The notes under the pieces were generated by a model. That model did no database searches and was not told where the DNA came from. It was given only the letters and a program-made list of their open reading frames with translations. Below, one piece after another: positions 1 through 8,851 of a DNA stretch of 64,000 nucleotides (positions within the stretch are counted from its first letter, which is position 1; every line of letters begins with the position of its first letter). The DNA is from Methanococcoides vulcani (lineage in GTDB: Archaea > Halobacteriota > Methanosarcinia > Methanosarcinales > Methanosarcinaceae), in NCBI RefSeq assembly GCF_900111645.1, contig NZ_FOHQ01000006.1, positions 1 through 64,000 of the forward strand, written 5' to 3'. The translations under genes and the position numbers were made by a program.

Positions 1-593
1 CAGCAGATGATATTGATATTATTATACCCCCGGCTGACCGTTCTGTGGATGCAAATCACACATATGCGACCTCTGGTTTGTACAATGTCACATTCACTGT
101 TGAGGACGATGATGGTGGCAGTGATACAGAATTCCAGTATGTACTTGTGTATGATCCAGAAAGTGGATCTGTAGCAGGTAGAGGAAGTTTTGACTCACTT
201 GCAGGTGCATATGTGGATGAGCCGGGTCTTACGGGCGTGGCAACTTTCGTTTTCAATTCAAAGTACAAGAAAGGTGTGCTGACAGGTGAGACGCAGTTCG
301 AGTTTGAGGGTCTGAATTTCCACTCCGTCGATTATGAATGGATGGTTGTTGCGGGTCACAAGGCCACTTACAAAGGAAATGGTACTGTCAACGGTGAGGG
401 CAACTATGAGTTCCTGATATCGGTAATTGATGCAGAACGTACATCAAGCACCGATGTTGACCTGTTCAGGATAAAGATCTGGAATACAACAACTGTCATT
501 TACGACAATAATGTTGGTGTCGGTGTGGATACTGGAGACTATGCAGATTCGATAACACCAATATTGAAAGGTAGAATCCAGATCAAACCATAA
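1..593 (+). CDS. PKD-domain surface protein, C-terminal part (5' end outside window)
   Basis: The frame is open from base 3 and runs to TAA at 591-593, so the gene begins before the window. The visible ~196 residues start in the last part of a PKD (polycystic kidney disease) Ig-like domain, with DANHTYATSGLYNVTFTV followed by an acidic DDDGGSDT loop. A ~110-residue C-terminal module follows that has no name I recognise. The whole visible part is almost the same as the C-terminus of the protein encoded at 1104-3434. PKD domains are common in exported methanogen surface proteins, so an extracellular location is inferred. No membrane anchor is visible at the C-terminus. Confidence 0.85.
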   Translation, partial: ADDIDIIIPPADRSVDANHTYATSGLYNVTFTVEDDDGGSDTEFQYVLVYDPESGSVAGRGSFDSLAGAYVDEPGLTGVATFVFNSKYKKGVLTGETQFEFEGLNFHSVDYEWMVVAGHKATYKGNGTVNGEGNYEFLISVIDAERTSSTDVDLFRIKIWNTTTVIYDNNVGVGVDTGDYADSITPILKGRIQIKP

Positions 594-662
594 TCGTCTG
601 GAAACAAGGACAATTCGCACATACTTCTGGTGATTGAGCCGGGAGTCGTGCATTCCTTTTTT
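1..662 (+). repeat. Direct repeat copy A (partner at 2845-3502)
   Basis: Bases 1-662 match 2845-3502 over the coding end and about 70 bases beyond the stop codon, including a T-rich tract after GTGCATTC. Copy A has one extra codon (GVGVDTG against GGVDTG). The sharing of non-coding 3' sequence points to duplication of a genomic segment or gene conversion and not only protein conservation. The T-tract at about 655-664 could act as a transcription terminator. Confidence 0.85.
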
Positions 663-1103
663 TAAGCTAGAAATTGATTCAAAAATTTCTGCAAATGAAA
701 TTTCAATGCTATAACTTCTGATGGAATTATGGTAAGCATTGCTGATTTCATTCAAGGTAGAGCTGCAACCACTGTTGGCAGTGCACATTACCTTAACAAA
801 GTTAAACAGGCAAAAACTGAGTATCATAAAATCGTGGGAAATTTGTGTTGTAATAATGTAACAATATTACCGATAAAAAAGTCCATCAGAGGAATTGAGG
901 TTGAATCTGATATTCTTTGACAACGTACTTATAAAATAAAATATAAACTTTAACTAAAGGTTCATATTCGTCTGTGGTGGACGACAAGGTGGCACTGCCT
1001 TTTTTGTACCTGATGTTTTTTTTGGCATGTTCTGCCTTAGTGATCGTGATCTCTACAGATGTAGATGATTCTGAAGATTGCAATTAATAAGGTGGTGGAA
1101 GTA
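594..1103. other. Intergenic region between tandem PKD genes
   Basis: The first ~70 bases belong to the duplicated segment. The rest is A+T-rich. A good archaeal TATA-like stretch lies at about 928-948 (ATAAAATAAAATATAAAC), suitable as the promoter of the next gene. A 37-codon open frame at 974-1087, starting GTG and carrying one hydrophobic stretch, sits where the transcript should begin. I cannot tell whether it is translated or is just leader sequence. No RNA gene is seen. Confidence 0.5.
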
Positions 1104-3434
1104 ATGAGAATTAAACAAAGTATACTGATTTGTTTTGGAATGGCTTTAGCTTTAATGAGCATAGGAACTGCAGCAGCAACTGAGTGGAATGTGTATCCTG
1201 GAGATTCTATCCAGGATGCTGTATATGGCGCAAACAACGGTGACACGATCATTGTCCATCCTGGGGTATACACAGAGAACGTGGATGTTAACAAGGAGTT
1301 AACAATCAAATCTTCGAGTCATGCTGTTGTTGTGGCTGACGCTACGGACGTTGACGTTTTCAAGGTGACTGCAGATAACGTGAACATCAGCGGGTTTTAT
1401 GTGATCGGTGCTACAACTGCTAATGGAATATTTCTTAATGGAGTTGAAGGATGCATTGTTACTAACAACATCTTATCGAACAACTGGCAAGGAATCTATC
1501 TGTATGGTCCCTATCTGGATCGTTCCAGTAACAACAATCTGACCGGCAACATTGTGTCGGACAACCGTTACGGCATCTTTCTGTCGTCTTCCTACAACAA
1601 CAATCTGACCAGCAACACTGTGTCGAACAATGTCAATGACGGCATCTATGTGGAGGATTCCTACAACAACAATCTGACCAGCAACACTGTGTCGAACAAC
1701 ACTGGTCATGGCATCGTCCTGTATTATGGCGGCTACAACAACCTAACCAGCAACACGGTATCGGGCAACTACTGGGGCATACTTCTGGAGGATTCCTCCA
1801 ACAACAATCTGACCAGCAACACTGTGTCGAACAATATCTACTACGGCATCCGTCTTCTGGAGGCTTCCACCATCGACAACCTCATCTACAACAACTACTT
1901 CAACAACACGAAAAACGTTGAGATTTTTACTTCCGAAATCAACATCTGGAACTCAACCGAGATGCTGGCCTATACCTACAATGGTAGCAACTACGTAAAC
2001 TACACAGGTAACTACTATTCTGACTACCCAGGCGCGGACAGCGATGGTGACGGCATTGGCGACACGCCCTACGACATACCCGACAGTAGTAATGATGACA
2101 ACTATCCACTGATGTTCTGGCCGGTTATATCTGCACCCGCAAACCAGCCACCTGTGGCAGATGCCAACGGACCTTATGTAGGGAACGAAAGTACAACTAT
2201 AACCTTTGATGCATCGGGTTCCTATGATCCTGATGGGTCAATTGTCTCATATAAATGGGATCTGGATGACGATGGGGAATTTGATGATGGTACAGGTGTT
2301 AGTGTTCTACACACATGGTATGACGACTATTCAGGAGCAATTTCTGTCAAGGTTACCGATGATGAAGGAGCCTCAGATATTGATACTACGACAGTGACTG
2401 TCAATAATGTTGCACCAACTGTAACTGCAGTTGGAGATGTAATAAATGAAAATGATTTTGCAAACGTCTCTGGTACCATAAGTGACCCCGGAATTCTTGA
2501 TACTTTTGATGTGGTGATCGACTGGGGTGATGGGTACAATGAAACCTTCCCTTATCCGGCAGGATCAACCGTTTTCAATGAAACCCATCAGTACCTTGAT
2601 GACGACCCAACCGGAACATCATCAGATGACTATACTGTGAGTGTGACTGTGATCGATGATGGCGGAGGTGAGGGTATTGCAACTACAACAGTAACTGTCA
2701 ACAATGTCGCACCAAACATAACATCCCTTGCTGTGTTGGAAACTGAACCAGTTGAAGTTGGTACTAAAGTGAATTTAACTGCAGAATTCCTCGATCCTGG
2801 TATCGAAGATACTCATAATTTTACCATAGACTGGGGAGATAATGCAGCAGATGATATTGATATTATTATACCCCCGGGTGACCGTGCTGTGGATGCAAAT
2901 CACACATATGCGACCTCTGGTTTGTACAATGTCACATTCACTGTTGAAGATGATGATGGTGGTAGTGATACAGACTTCCGCTATGTGCTTGTGTATGATC
3001 CAGCAAGCGGATCTGTAGCCGGTAAAGGAAGTTTTGACTCACTTGCAGGTGCATATGTGGCTGATTCGGGCCTTACGGGCGTGGCAACATTCGATTTCAA
3101 TTCAGAGTACGAGAAAGGTGCACTGACTGGTGAGACTCAGTTCGAGTTTGATGATTTGAATTTCTATTCCGCCGATTATGAATGGATGGTGGTTGCAGGT
3201 CACAAGGCCACTTACAAAGGAAATGGTACGATCAACGGTGAGGGCAACTATGAGTTCCTGATATCAGTAATTGATGCACAACGCACATCAAGCGCTGATA
3301 CTGACATGTTCAGGATAAAGATCTGGAATACAACAACTATCATCTACGACAATAATGTTGGTGGTGTAGATACTGGAGACTATGCAGATCCGATAACGGA
3401 GATAGAGAAAGGTAGAATTCAGATCAAGCCATGA
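1104..3434 (+). CDS. Exported parallel beta-helix / PKD repeat protein
   Basis: A 776-residue protein. The ATG at 1104 is chosen because it gives a typical signal peptide (MRIKQ, hydrophobic core, ending near GTAAATE) and follows GGTGG at about 8 bases. An upstream in-frame ATG at 1065 would spoil the signal. After the signal comes a right-handed beta-helix of the NosD/CASH type (about residues 30-250), with five coils of 22-24 residues built on NNNLTSNTVSNN. Two or three PKD-type domains follow (about 370-660), then the same C-terminal module as the gene at 1-593. Beta-helix proteins of this type often bind or process surface polysaccharide, so the role here is only inferred. The gene stands alone behind its own promoter. 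Confidence 0.85.
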   Translation: MRIKQSILICFGMALALMSIGTAAATEWNVYPGDSIQDAVYGANNGDTIIVHPGVYTENVDVNKELTIKSSSHAVVVADATDVDVFKVTADNVNISGFYVIGATTANGIFLNGVEGCIVTNNILSNNWQGIYLYGPYLDRSSNNNLTGNIVSDNRYGIFLSSSYNNNLTSNTVSNNVNDGIYVEDSYNNNLTSNTVSNNTGHGIVLYYGGYNNLTSNTVSGNYWGILLEDSSNNNLTSNTVSNNIYYGIRLLEASTIDNLIYNNYFNNTKNVEIFTSEINIWNSTEMLAYTYNGSNYVNYTGNYYSDYPGADSDGDGIGDTPYDIPDSSNDDNYPLMFWPVISAPANQPPVADANGPYVGNESTTITFDASGSYDPDGSIVSYKWDLDDDGEFDDGTGVSVLHTWYDDYSGAISVKVTDDEGASDIDTTTVTVNNVAPTVTAVGDVINENDFANVSGTISDPGILDTFDVVIDWGDGYNETFPYPAGSTVFNETHQYLDDDPTGTSSDDYTVSVTVIDDGGGEGIATTTVTVNNVAPNITSLAVLETEPVEVGTKVNLTAEFLDPGIEDTHNFTIDWGDNAADDIDIIIPPGDRAVDANHTYATSGLYNVTFTVEDDDGGSDTDFRYVLVYDPASGSVAGKGSFDSLAGAYVADSGLTGVATFDFNSEYEKGALTGETQFEFDDLNFYSADYEWMVVAGHKATYKGNGTINGEGNYEFLISVIDAQRTSSADTDMFRIKIWNTTTIIYDNNVGGVDTGDYADPITEIEKGRIQIKP
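1530..1835 (+). repeat. In-frame tandem repeat encoding beta-helix coils
   Basis: Five copies begin at about 1530, 1596, 1665, 1737 and 1800, spaced 63-72 bases and always a multiple of three. Each carries AACAACAATCTGACC or a close variant. The spacing varies by whole codons and the repeats lie inside an open gene, so they encode protein coils and are not a CRISPR array. Confidence 0.85.
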
Positions 3435-3502
3435 TCGTCTGGAAATAAGGGCAATTCGTGCACATTCCTGGTGATTGAGCTGGGAGTTGTGCATTCTTTT
3501 TT
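2845..3502 (+). repeat. Direct repeat copy B (partner at 1-662)
   Basis: Second copy of the segment described at 1-662. It covers the last ~197 codons of the beta-helix/PKD gene and its 3' flank up to a T-rich tract at 3495-3502. The two copies are about 2.2 kb apart in direct orientation and could recombine to delete the intervening gene. Confidence 0.85.
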
Positions 3503-3632
3503 AGCATCTCTCATAAACCATTAAGTAGTGTCAACTTCCGTCTCATTCAGACGTAGAAACCCGACTATCTGCACTGGAAGAACAAGTCGCAATGCTATCA
3601 AAACCGCAATCAAGCGCATCAGAAAAACCAGA

Positions 3633-3706
3633 TGGGCCCGGGGAGATTCGAACACCCGACCTCTGCCGTGTGAAGGCAACGTCATAACCAGCTAGACCAC
3701 GAGCCC
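3633..3706 (-). tRNA. tRNA-Val (anticodon CAC)
   Basis: Read on the minus strand, a 74-base cloverleaf is complete. The acceptor GGGCTCG pairs with CGGGCCC (one G-U), the D-arm contains TAGC..GGTT, and the anticodon stem TTGCC/GGCAG holds loop TTCACAC with CAC at positions 34-36. The T-loop is GTTCGAATC and the discriminator is A. CCA is not encoded. The anticodon reads GUG valine codons. A second valine tRNA lies at 56847. Confidence 0.95.
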
Positions 3707-4155
3707 ATTTTTGTTTGAATTAGATACCTGATATCTTGTTTTTCGTTCAATTTTCAGGTACCACTGAACCATCACATAGACTTGATGGGCTATAAGCTTA
3801 ACGGCAATTTATTTTTGTTGCAATTATAAAACAAAATATATTTCAAAAAACTCGTCCATTTATGGAAAGGCTTATGTATAATTCGGGTATTTATTGTTTT
3901 GTACATTGGCAGAGAACTTTGAGTAGTTACTTGACAACTGATGAGTCACTACCCTAACACACAGACAAACACCACACACTCCTTTCCAACTCGAAGTTCT
4001 CTTCTGATGCCATATTTTTTGTTCATCTTTAGAATGAGATACTTGTATGGCTGCATAACTGCATACATGCATGCCTGTCTGGGGCTTTATAGCTGGGACT
4101 GAAATTTGATCAGAAAAAAAGAAGAGCAAAAGTAGGAAGGTCTGGAGATCTTATC
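3707..4155. other. Intergenic region upstream of tRNA-Val and downstream of lipoprotein gene
   Basis: A+T-rich. The part nearest the tRNA must hold its promoter (minus strand). TATA-like runs occur at about 3790-3845. I see no convincing open frame: the longest ones lack coding character and a ribosome-binding site. The sequence at 3930-4010 is mixed and I find nothing recognisable in it. Confidence 0.4.
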
Positions 4156-4611
4156 TTATCGTTCCAGAGCCATACGTTTTCTTAATTGTGAAGATTCAAG
4201 CCAAAATCCTCGGAGTTGCACCTGCCCGTCAGAATTTACGAATATCAGCCGTAATATCACATCATCAGTCTCTTTCTCGAAGTTGGCCCGATATATAACA
4301 ACAGTATGCCTTTCAGCAGCATTGATCTCCAGCAGTTCTTTTGAAGTATAGTTGCCCAGTTCATCCTGGATTATGTATGCAGACTTCAGAAAGATCTCTT
4401 CTGTGAATGCTTTTTTCATCGTCAGGTCCAGATCAGCGGAGAATTTGGTGTAATTCTGCTCATTGATGGCCTGGAGTGCATTTTCTGCAATAGGATCCGC
4501 ATATCCTTCAATATCGGCATTGAAGCTTTCTTCATCTATGGAGGTGCATCCGCTCTGGAATATCGTCGCTACAATGATGAGAACCAATAATGCTTTTATC
4601 TTTAATTTCAT
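4156..4611 (-). CDS. Small lipoprotein, DUF3887-like
   Basis: 151 residues. The N-terminus is a lipoprotein signal (hydrophobic LLVLIIVATIF, then lipobox QSGC with Cys21), so the mature protein is probably anchored outside the membrane. The remainder, with paired helices and a strand-rich end (HTVVIYRANFEKETDDVILRL without long gaps), resembles the DUF3887/DUF4878 class of small secreted domains. That match is from memory of pattern and is not certain. The gene follows the histidine kinase at 4621-6399 by nine bases on the same strand, so the two are probably cotranscribed, and a role in the same signalling pathway is inferred. Confidence 0.7.
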   Translation of the reverse strand: MKLKIKALLVLIIVATIFQSGCTSIDEESFNADIEGYADPIAENALQAINEQNYTKFSADLDLTMKKAFTEEIFLKSAYIIQDELGNYTSKELLEINAAERHTVVIYRANFEKETDDVILRLIFVNSDGQVQLRGFWLESSQLRKRMALER

Positions 4612-4620
4612 GTTTCTCCC

Positions 4621-6399
4621 TTAATACTGCTCTATCTCTGTGAAGTCTTCTTCCTTAAGCTCTTTTGGTAATCTGAATGTGAAAGTACTGCCCTTGTCGG
4701 TCTCGCTTTCCACGAATATGCTGCCGCCCTGTCTATCTATAATTCCTTTGATGATCGCCAGCCCAAGACCTGTGCCGCCTGCTTTTCTTGTAGCGGTACT
4801 GTCAACCTGATAGAACTTATCGAATATTTTTTCTCGCTTCTCAGCGGATATGCCGATACCATTGTCCCTGATACTTGCCTGGATGTGATCTCCGAAATCC
4901 GTTACGCTGATCTCCACCTCTCCATTATGTGGTGTGAACTTGATGGCGTTCGTCAGGAGGTTCACAAATACCCGGATAAGCTTGTCCTTATCTGTCTTGA
5001 TGGTAAGGCTCTCTTCCGGATATCCAACCTTGATATCAATTCCTTTATCCTTCGCTTGCTTTTCAACTGTCTGCAGGGAAGTCTCAACGATATCCCTTAC
5101 ATTCACGTCTTCCGGATTGAACTTCATCCTGCCGGATTCAATGCGTGAGATGTCCAGAAGGTCATCCACCATTCTTGCCTGACGATCAATGTTCCGTATA
5201 ATAAGATCAAGCATCTCTTCCTTGACCTCAGGGTCGCATTCGGTTTCCTTCATGAACTCACTGGAGGTTTTCATTGCTGTCAATGGCGTTTTCAGCTCAT
5301 GTGATACCATTGACACGAAATCGTTCTTGAGCCTGTCAAGCTCTTTCAGTTTCCGGTTGGCATTTTGCAGGTAGTCGTTCGACCTTTCCAGCTCCGATGT
5401 CTTACTTTTTACTTCATCCTCAAGTGTCTTGTTCCAAGAGAACAGGATCAGTGCTATAAATGAGCCGATGAAGAGAATGAATGCAACAGAGATCATTGCA
5501 AAGAGTCCCTGCTTAATGTATATTGACTGGACAAGTGATTCCACATACCACAGCGGTGTAACAACACCTACGGACCACTGCTGGTTCTTCCATATCACAG
5601 GTTCGTAGGATATGATCTTCTGCTCCAGGAAACCGTTCTCGTTCCTTTCCGAGAAACTGCCACTTCCTGAGAGTCCTTCTGTCTGCATTCCGATTATTTC
5701 AAGGCGGCTGACATCAGGTTCGTTCACAATGTCAAAGTAGTTCTTTCCAATAAGTTCTGTCTCAGCACTATCGTAGAGAAGTCTTGCATGGTCGTTGATC
5801 AGGTAGATATATCCTGCAGGATTTTCCGTTTTTATCGTCTCTTCAGCGATCTCATCGATCTCGATAACTGCAACAAAGGCGCCTTTAAAATCATCTTCAC
5901 CGACGTATACAGGCACCCAAACATATATTGCCAGTTCTTTCTCAAATGTGGTGAGCGGGTCAGTGATATAAGTTTCACCGGTTTGCTGTATTATGTCAAA
6001 AGGAATGCTCTTTTCATTCTCGTACAGGTTGTATCCAAGCGGTGTGTTCTCTTCGGGATACCCTGATATTATAGTTCCGTTCTCGTCCGCATATTCAATA
6101 ACGTAAAAACCCTTTGATTTTTCATATATGTTGGCAAAGATGAGTTCGAAATTATCATCTGGTATCTGGTTGGGTTGTATGGAAAGAACCTCCAGCATGG
6201 TAACCTTCTCATTAAGGAAAGTCGTTATGCCGGTAGAGATCTGCTGTGCTTGTGATGTTTGCCCCTGCTTGAACTGTTCAATGAACTGCTCTTCAACCTC
6301 AGTGTTGGCCCTGATCCCTAAAAATAGGATCGAGCTGATAAAGAGCATCGTTATAATAAGAACGATGATCGCATTCCATCTGCTTTTTCTGGCAAACAT
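4621..6399 (-). CDS. Membrane sensor histidine kinase with extracytoplasmic Cache domain
   Basis: 592 residues. A first membrane helix lies at about 12-30. An extracellular dCache-like sensor domain (about 35-295) contains the typical FYVIEYADENGTIISGYP region and a DPLTTFEKELAIYVWVPVY strand pair. A second membrane helix (about 302-325) is followed by a coiled coil and HisKA with the phospho-accepting His367 in VSHELKTPL. HATPase_c follows with N, G1 (DNGIGI) and G2 (GGTGLGLAI) boxes. It should autophosphorylate on ligand binding and pass phosphate to the regulator encoded just upstream (6432-6944). The downstream lipoprotein may be an accessory. No start-proximal Shine-Dalgarno is obvious. 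Confidence 0.93.
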   Translation of the reverse strand: MFARKSRWNAIIVLIITMLFISSILFLGIRANTEVEEQFIEQFKQGQTSQAQQISTGITTFLNEKVTMLEVLSIQPNQIPDDNFELIFANIYEKSKGFYVIEYADENGTIISGYPEENTPLGYNLYENEKSIPFDIIQQTGETYITDPLTTFEKELAIYVWVPVYVGEDDFKGAFVAVIEIDEIAEETIKTENPAGYIYLINDHARLLYDSAETELIGKNYFDIVNEPDVSRLEIIGMQTEGLSGSGSFSERNENGFLEQKIISYEPVIWKNQQWSVGVVTPLWYVESLVQSIYIKQGLFAMISVAFILFIGSFIALILFSWNKTLEDEVKSKTSELERSNDYLQNANRKLKELDRLKNDFVSMVSHELKTPLTAMKTSSEFMKETECDPEVKEEMLDLIIRNIDRQARMVDDLLDISRIESGRMKFNPEDVNVRDIVETSLQTVEKQAKDKGIDIKVGYPEESLTIKTDKDKLIRVFVNLLTNAIKFTPHNGEVEISVTDFGDHIQASIRDNGIGISAEKREKIFDKFYQVDSTATRKAGGTGLGLAIIKGIIDRQGGSIFVESETDKGSTFTFRLPKELKEEDFTEIEQY

Positions 6400-6431
6400 G
6401 TGAGGTCAGCACAAAGAGTGCGTTATGAGTA

Positions 6432-6944
6432 TCAGTCCTGTGCTCTTCTTAGCACCGTTTTGATCCTCGCTTTCAGTTCCTTCAGGTTGAAAGGTTTTGT
6501 TACGTAGTCATCTGCTCCGATATCAAGACCACCTACCTTATCCTCGATCTCTCCTTTTGCAGTAAGCATTATGACAGGTATGTTCCTGTACACAGGATCT
6601 TCTTTTAGTCTCTTACATACCTCGAAGCCGTCCATATCCGGCATCATTACATCGAGAAGGATCACGTCAGGGATGTCGGATCTCAGGAGGTCGAATGCCA
6701 TAGCACCATTTCCTGCATCAATGACATTGTATCCATCTGCTTCAAGTGCTCTTTTGGTAGCGATGACGGCATCAGGTTCATCATCCACGATAAGGATCTT
6801 CTCTCTGGTATCTGAAAGGACCTCTACTCTTTTTGCCACCACGTCTTCAGAAACAGATAGCTTCTCTGCAATTTCTTTGGTGCTGATGTCCGGCTGTTCC
6901 TCGAGAAGTCTCATGATGTCTTTGTCAAGCGTTTCCTTTTCCAT
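6432..6944 (-). CDS. Response regulator with N-terminal HTH and C-terminal receiver
   Basis: 170 residues from the ATG at 6944. A GTG three codons upstream (6953) overlaps the likely GTGGT ribosome site. Residues 1-45 form a short winged-helix/AsnC-like HTH (DISTKEIAEKLSVSEDVVAKRVEVL). Residues 48-168 are a receiver domain with acidic pair D54/D55, phospho-acceptor D98 (LLDVMMPDMDG), the T/K residues LTAKG, and KPF. The order HTH-then-REC reverses the usual REC-output order. It is 32 bases upstream of the histidine kinase gene on the same strand, so the two form a two-component system. The target genes are unknown. Confidence 0.9.
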   Translation of the reverse strand: MEKETLDKDIMRLLEEQPDISTKEIAEKLSVSEDVVAKRVEVLSDTREKILIVDDEPDAVIATKRALEADGYNVIDAGNGAMAFDLLRSDIPDVILLDVMMPDMDGFEVCKRLKEDPVYRNIPVIMLTAKGEIEDKVGGLDIGADDYVTKPFNLKELKARIKTVLRRAQD

Positions 6945-7083
6945 ATATACCACAACTTTGAAATATATCTAAACATAAATGAATGATATTATTAAAGCCT
7001 TTCTAAATATAATGAGGCCTCTTCATATTTTGAATCTACCAGCCAATTATTAGAAAGTCTTATAAGTTATTATTGTATATTTA

Positions 7084-7377
7084 ATGATGATATTAATGGA
7101 TGCTCTTGAAAAAATATTCGGAAAGACGGCACAGATAACTGTTCTGAAGAACCTTATTCACCACAAAGGTGAGTCCACCTACTTATCAGGCATTGCAGAG
7201 GAGACCGGTCTTTCCCATTCAAGTGTCGCAAGGGTGATCGAACCGCTGCTTGAAGCGAACATTGTTACCGAGAAGCGCCTTGGTAAACAGATACGCACCT
7301 TTAGCCTGAACCTTGATAATAAGCTAACATTATTGATACTTGATTTCTACAACAATTTGGGTAAAATGAAGGTTTGA
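7084..7377 (+). CDS. Small winged-helix transcriptional regulator
   Basis: 97 residues or slightly fewer (ATG codons at 7084, 7087 and 7096). It is nearly all one MarR/ArsR-like winged helix: KTAQITVLKNLIHHKG, then a recognition helix ETGLSHSSVARVIEPLL and a wing with ANIVTEKRLGKQIRTFSL. A TATA-like CTTATAAGTT at 7059-7068 sits ~25 bases from the first ATG, and there is no Shine-Dalgarno, so the transcript may be leaderless. It is divergent from the two-component operon and could control it. This is inference from position only. Confidence 0.8.
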   Translation: MMILMDALEKIFGKTAQITVLKNLIHHKGESTYLSGIAEETGLSHSSVARVIEPLLEANIVTEKRLGKQIRTFSLNLDNKLTLLILDFYNNLGKMKV

Positions 7378-7481
7378 TCTTAGATCGGTTTCTACTGGCC
7401 TTATACTATTCATTTTGATGCCATCTTCATTGGTGGCATGAGCTTCATTGGTAGGAACACAATTTGTTCCTTGTCAACATC

Positions 7482-8261
7482 TCAATCCTTTGGATTCTTT
7501 TCAGTTCCAACATTATCCACATCTTCGATTTCTGCCGTTGTTTCCAGGGTTGCTTCCGTTTTTGTGCCTAGGCTTTCCTCTTCTGCATCGTCATCGATCT
7601 CGATGTATGTGTAATCATTCTCATCGATGCCTGCAGACCCTGTGCTTCCAAGCAGGTGGTAGGCCACTATTCCGGAAAGCTTTGCAAGAGCATTCATGAT
7701 ATGCAATGAGATGATTCCTAAAAGCAGGCCCCCAAACATTATCGCAATGGCTATTCCCGGTGAATCCACCTGGTATGATCCGAGATCCATGTAAGCGGTC
7801 TTATAGATAAAGGGTACCGCAATTAGGGTTATTGTGAGTGCTATTAGCGTGAATGAAACTATTAGCGTGAATATTCCCAGTGGGAATTTGATGAACAGGA
7901 AAACCAGTCCTTTCCATGTGACCGGGTTCATGATATATCCTTTCAGTTTCTCTGTCATCTTCTGGTTTGTGATCTTCCGGGATTCCATTGGCGGGATGTT
8001 AATTCCCAGAAGCCAGATAGCAAGTTGCCTCTCAAAGGATGCCAGCTCCCACCAGGCAACAAGCATCAACAGGAGTATAGGAATGCCGATAAGGGTGATA
8101 GAAAGGCTTAGGCCCATTGAAAGACCGGTCACAAGGAAAATGAAATATGCTGTTCCAAGCGGGAAAGAGAACAACAGGTATGTGAGGTTCAGATAGGTCT
8201 GTTTACGTGTGACCACGCCAAAAAAATCCCGTATCATACTTTTCATGCCTCTTTCTACCAT
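7482..8261 (-). CDS. Integral membrane protein, putative-sensor (PF13796-type) domain
   Basis: 259 residues. The ATG at 8261 follows GGAGG by eight bases. A soluble N-terminal stub (RDFFGVVTRKQTYLNLTYLL) leads into two pairs of long hydrophobic segments (about 25-70 and 115-150, plus one near 175-200). This is the pattern of the 'putative sensor' domain that often precedes histidine kinases in other organisms, but here it has no kinase. The last ~45 residues are acidic and low in complexity. It lies 23 bases downstream of the 84-residue membrane protein gene (8285-8539), so they are probably one operon. Function is unknown, and membrane stress sensing is a guess. Confidence 0.75.
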   Translation of the reverse strand: MVERGMKSMIRDFFGVVTRKQTYLNLTYLLFSFPLGTAYFIFLVTGLSMGLSLSITLIGIPILLLMLVAWWELASFERQLAIWLLGINIPPMESRKITNQKMTEKLKGYIMNPVTWKGLVFLFIKFPLGIFTLIVSFTLIALTITLIAVPFIYKTAYMDLGSYQVDSPGIAIAIMFGGLLLGIISLHIMNALAKLSGIVAYHLLGSTGSAGIDENDYTYIEIDDDAEEESLGTKTEATLETTAEIEDVDNVGTEKNPKD

Positions 8262-8284
8262 ATGTTCCCCCTCCTATGTACTTT

Positions 8285-8539
8285 TTAATTTTCTGAACTC
8301 ATTGATATTTCCGGTGCGATCCTTTTTGGCCTTCTGAAGAAGAAATAGATCAATGCTCCCAATAACTGAGTAAATACTATTATAATTACCCATATAAGCT
8401 TATCATTTCCCTGTGACGGTTCGTTCATTACACAGTCGATAAGCATCCAGAGCCAGAATAGTGTACTTGCTACTGCAAGCCCTGCAAACATCAGGAACAT
8501 TATTGCATTTATCGGGAAAAATATCCAGCTATCAAGCAT
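8285..8539 (-). CDS. Two-helix membrane protein, PLDc_N-type
   Basis: 84 residues with two membrane helices (about 8-33 and 45-67) flanking a conserved WMLIDCVMNEP turn and ending in FFFRRPKR. This is the pattern of the phospholipase-D N-terminal (PLDc_N, PF13396) domain found as stand-alone small proteins. AGGTGA lies seven bases before the ATG. An 18-codon open frame with its own GGAGAT (8532-8588, minus) ends inside the first codons of this gene and may couple its translation; that small frame is unproven. It is cotranscribed with the sensor-domain protein downstream. Confidence 0.75.
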   Translation of the reverse strand: MLDSWIFFPINAIMFLMFAGLAVASTLFWLWMLIDCVMNEPSQGNDKLIWVIIIVFTQLLGALIYFFFRRPKRIAPEISMSSEN

Positions 8540-8851
8540 CTAAGTTCACCTGTTTCTTTTTTTTATTCTGATCAGTCGGAATACCCATTGTTTCATCTCC
8601 TATGATCTGCAAGTTCGTCGACTTATCGACAAGTTTCTATATGGAGTTTAGTCAATTTAAACATTTCGATATTTCGTCAGGTTTGGCTATGATGGCAAGT
8701 GAATCGTAATGCCTTGATCAAAAAAGAAGCTAAAGGTTAAAAGATGGAAACGGAAGCTAAATATCAGTTAAAAAGAAAGCAAAGAAGAAACTGATCAATA
8801 GAAGAAATAGTAGAAAAAAAGAAGAAAGAATTAAGGGAAAATGAGAATATA
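8540..8851. other. Intergenic: thiC 3' end and membrane-operon promoter
   Basis: The part at 8700-8851 is strongly purine-biased on the plus strand, which means a pyrimidine tract with several T-runs in the thiC transcript (minus strand). This fits an archaeal T-rich termination zone. The part at 8540-8690 holds the presumed promoter of the membrane-protein operon, a short palindrome around GTCGACTTATCGAC (8619-8632) and the small upstream frame noted at 8532-8588. Confidence 0.5.

Noticed and set aside
1530-1835. Regular ~66-base repeats that resemble a CRISPR array
   Set aside because: They lie in frame inside an intact surface-protein gene, spacing changes only by whole codons, and spacers share sequence. 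They encode beta-helix coils.
3872-4129. 85-codon minus-strand open frame after the lipoprotein gene
   Set aside because: No ribosome site, cysteine- and serine-heavy unnatural composition, and no second line of support.
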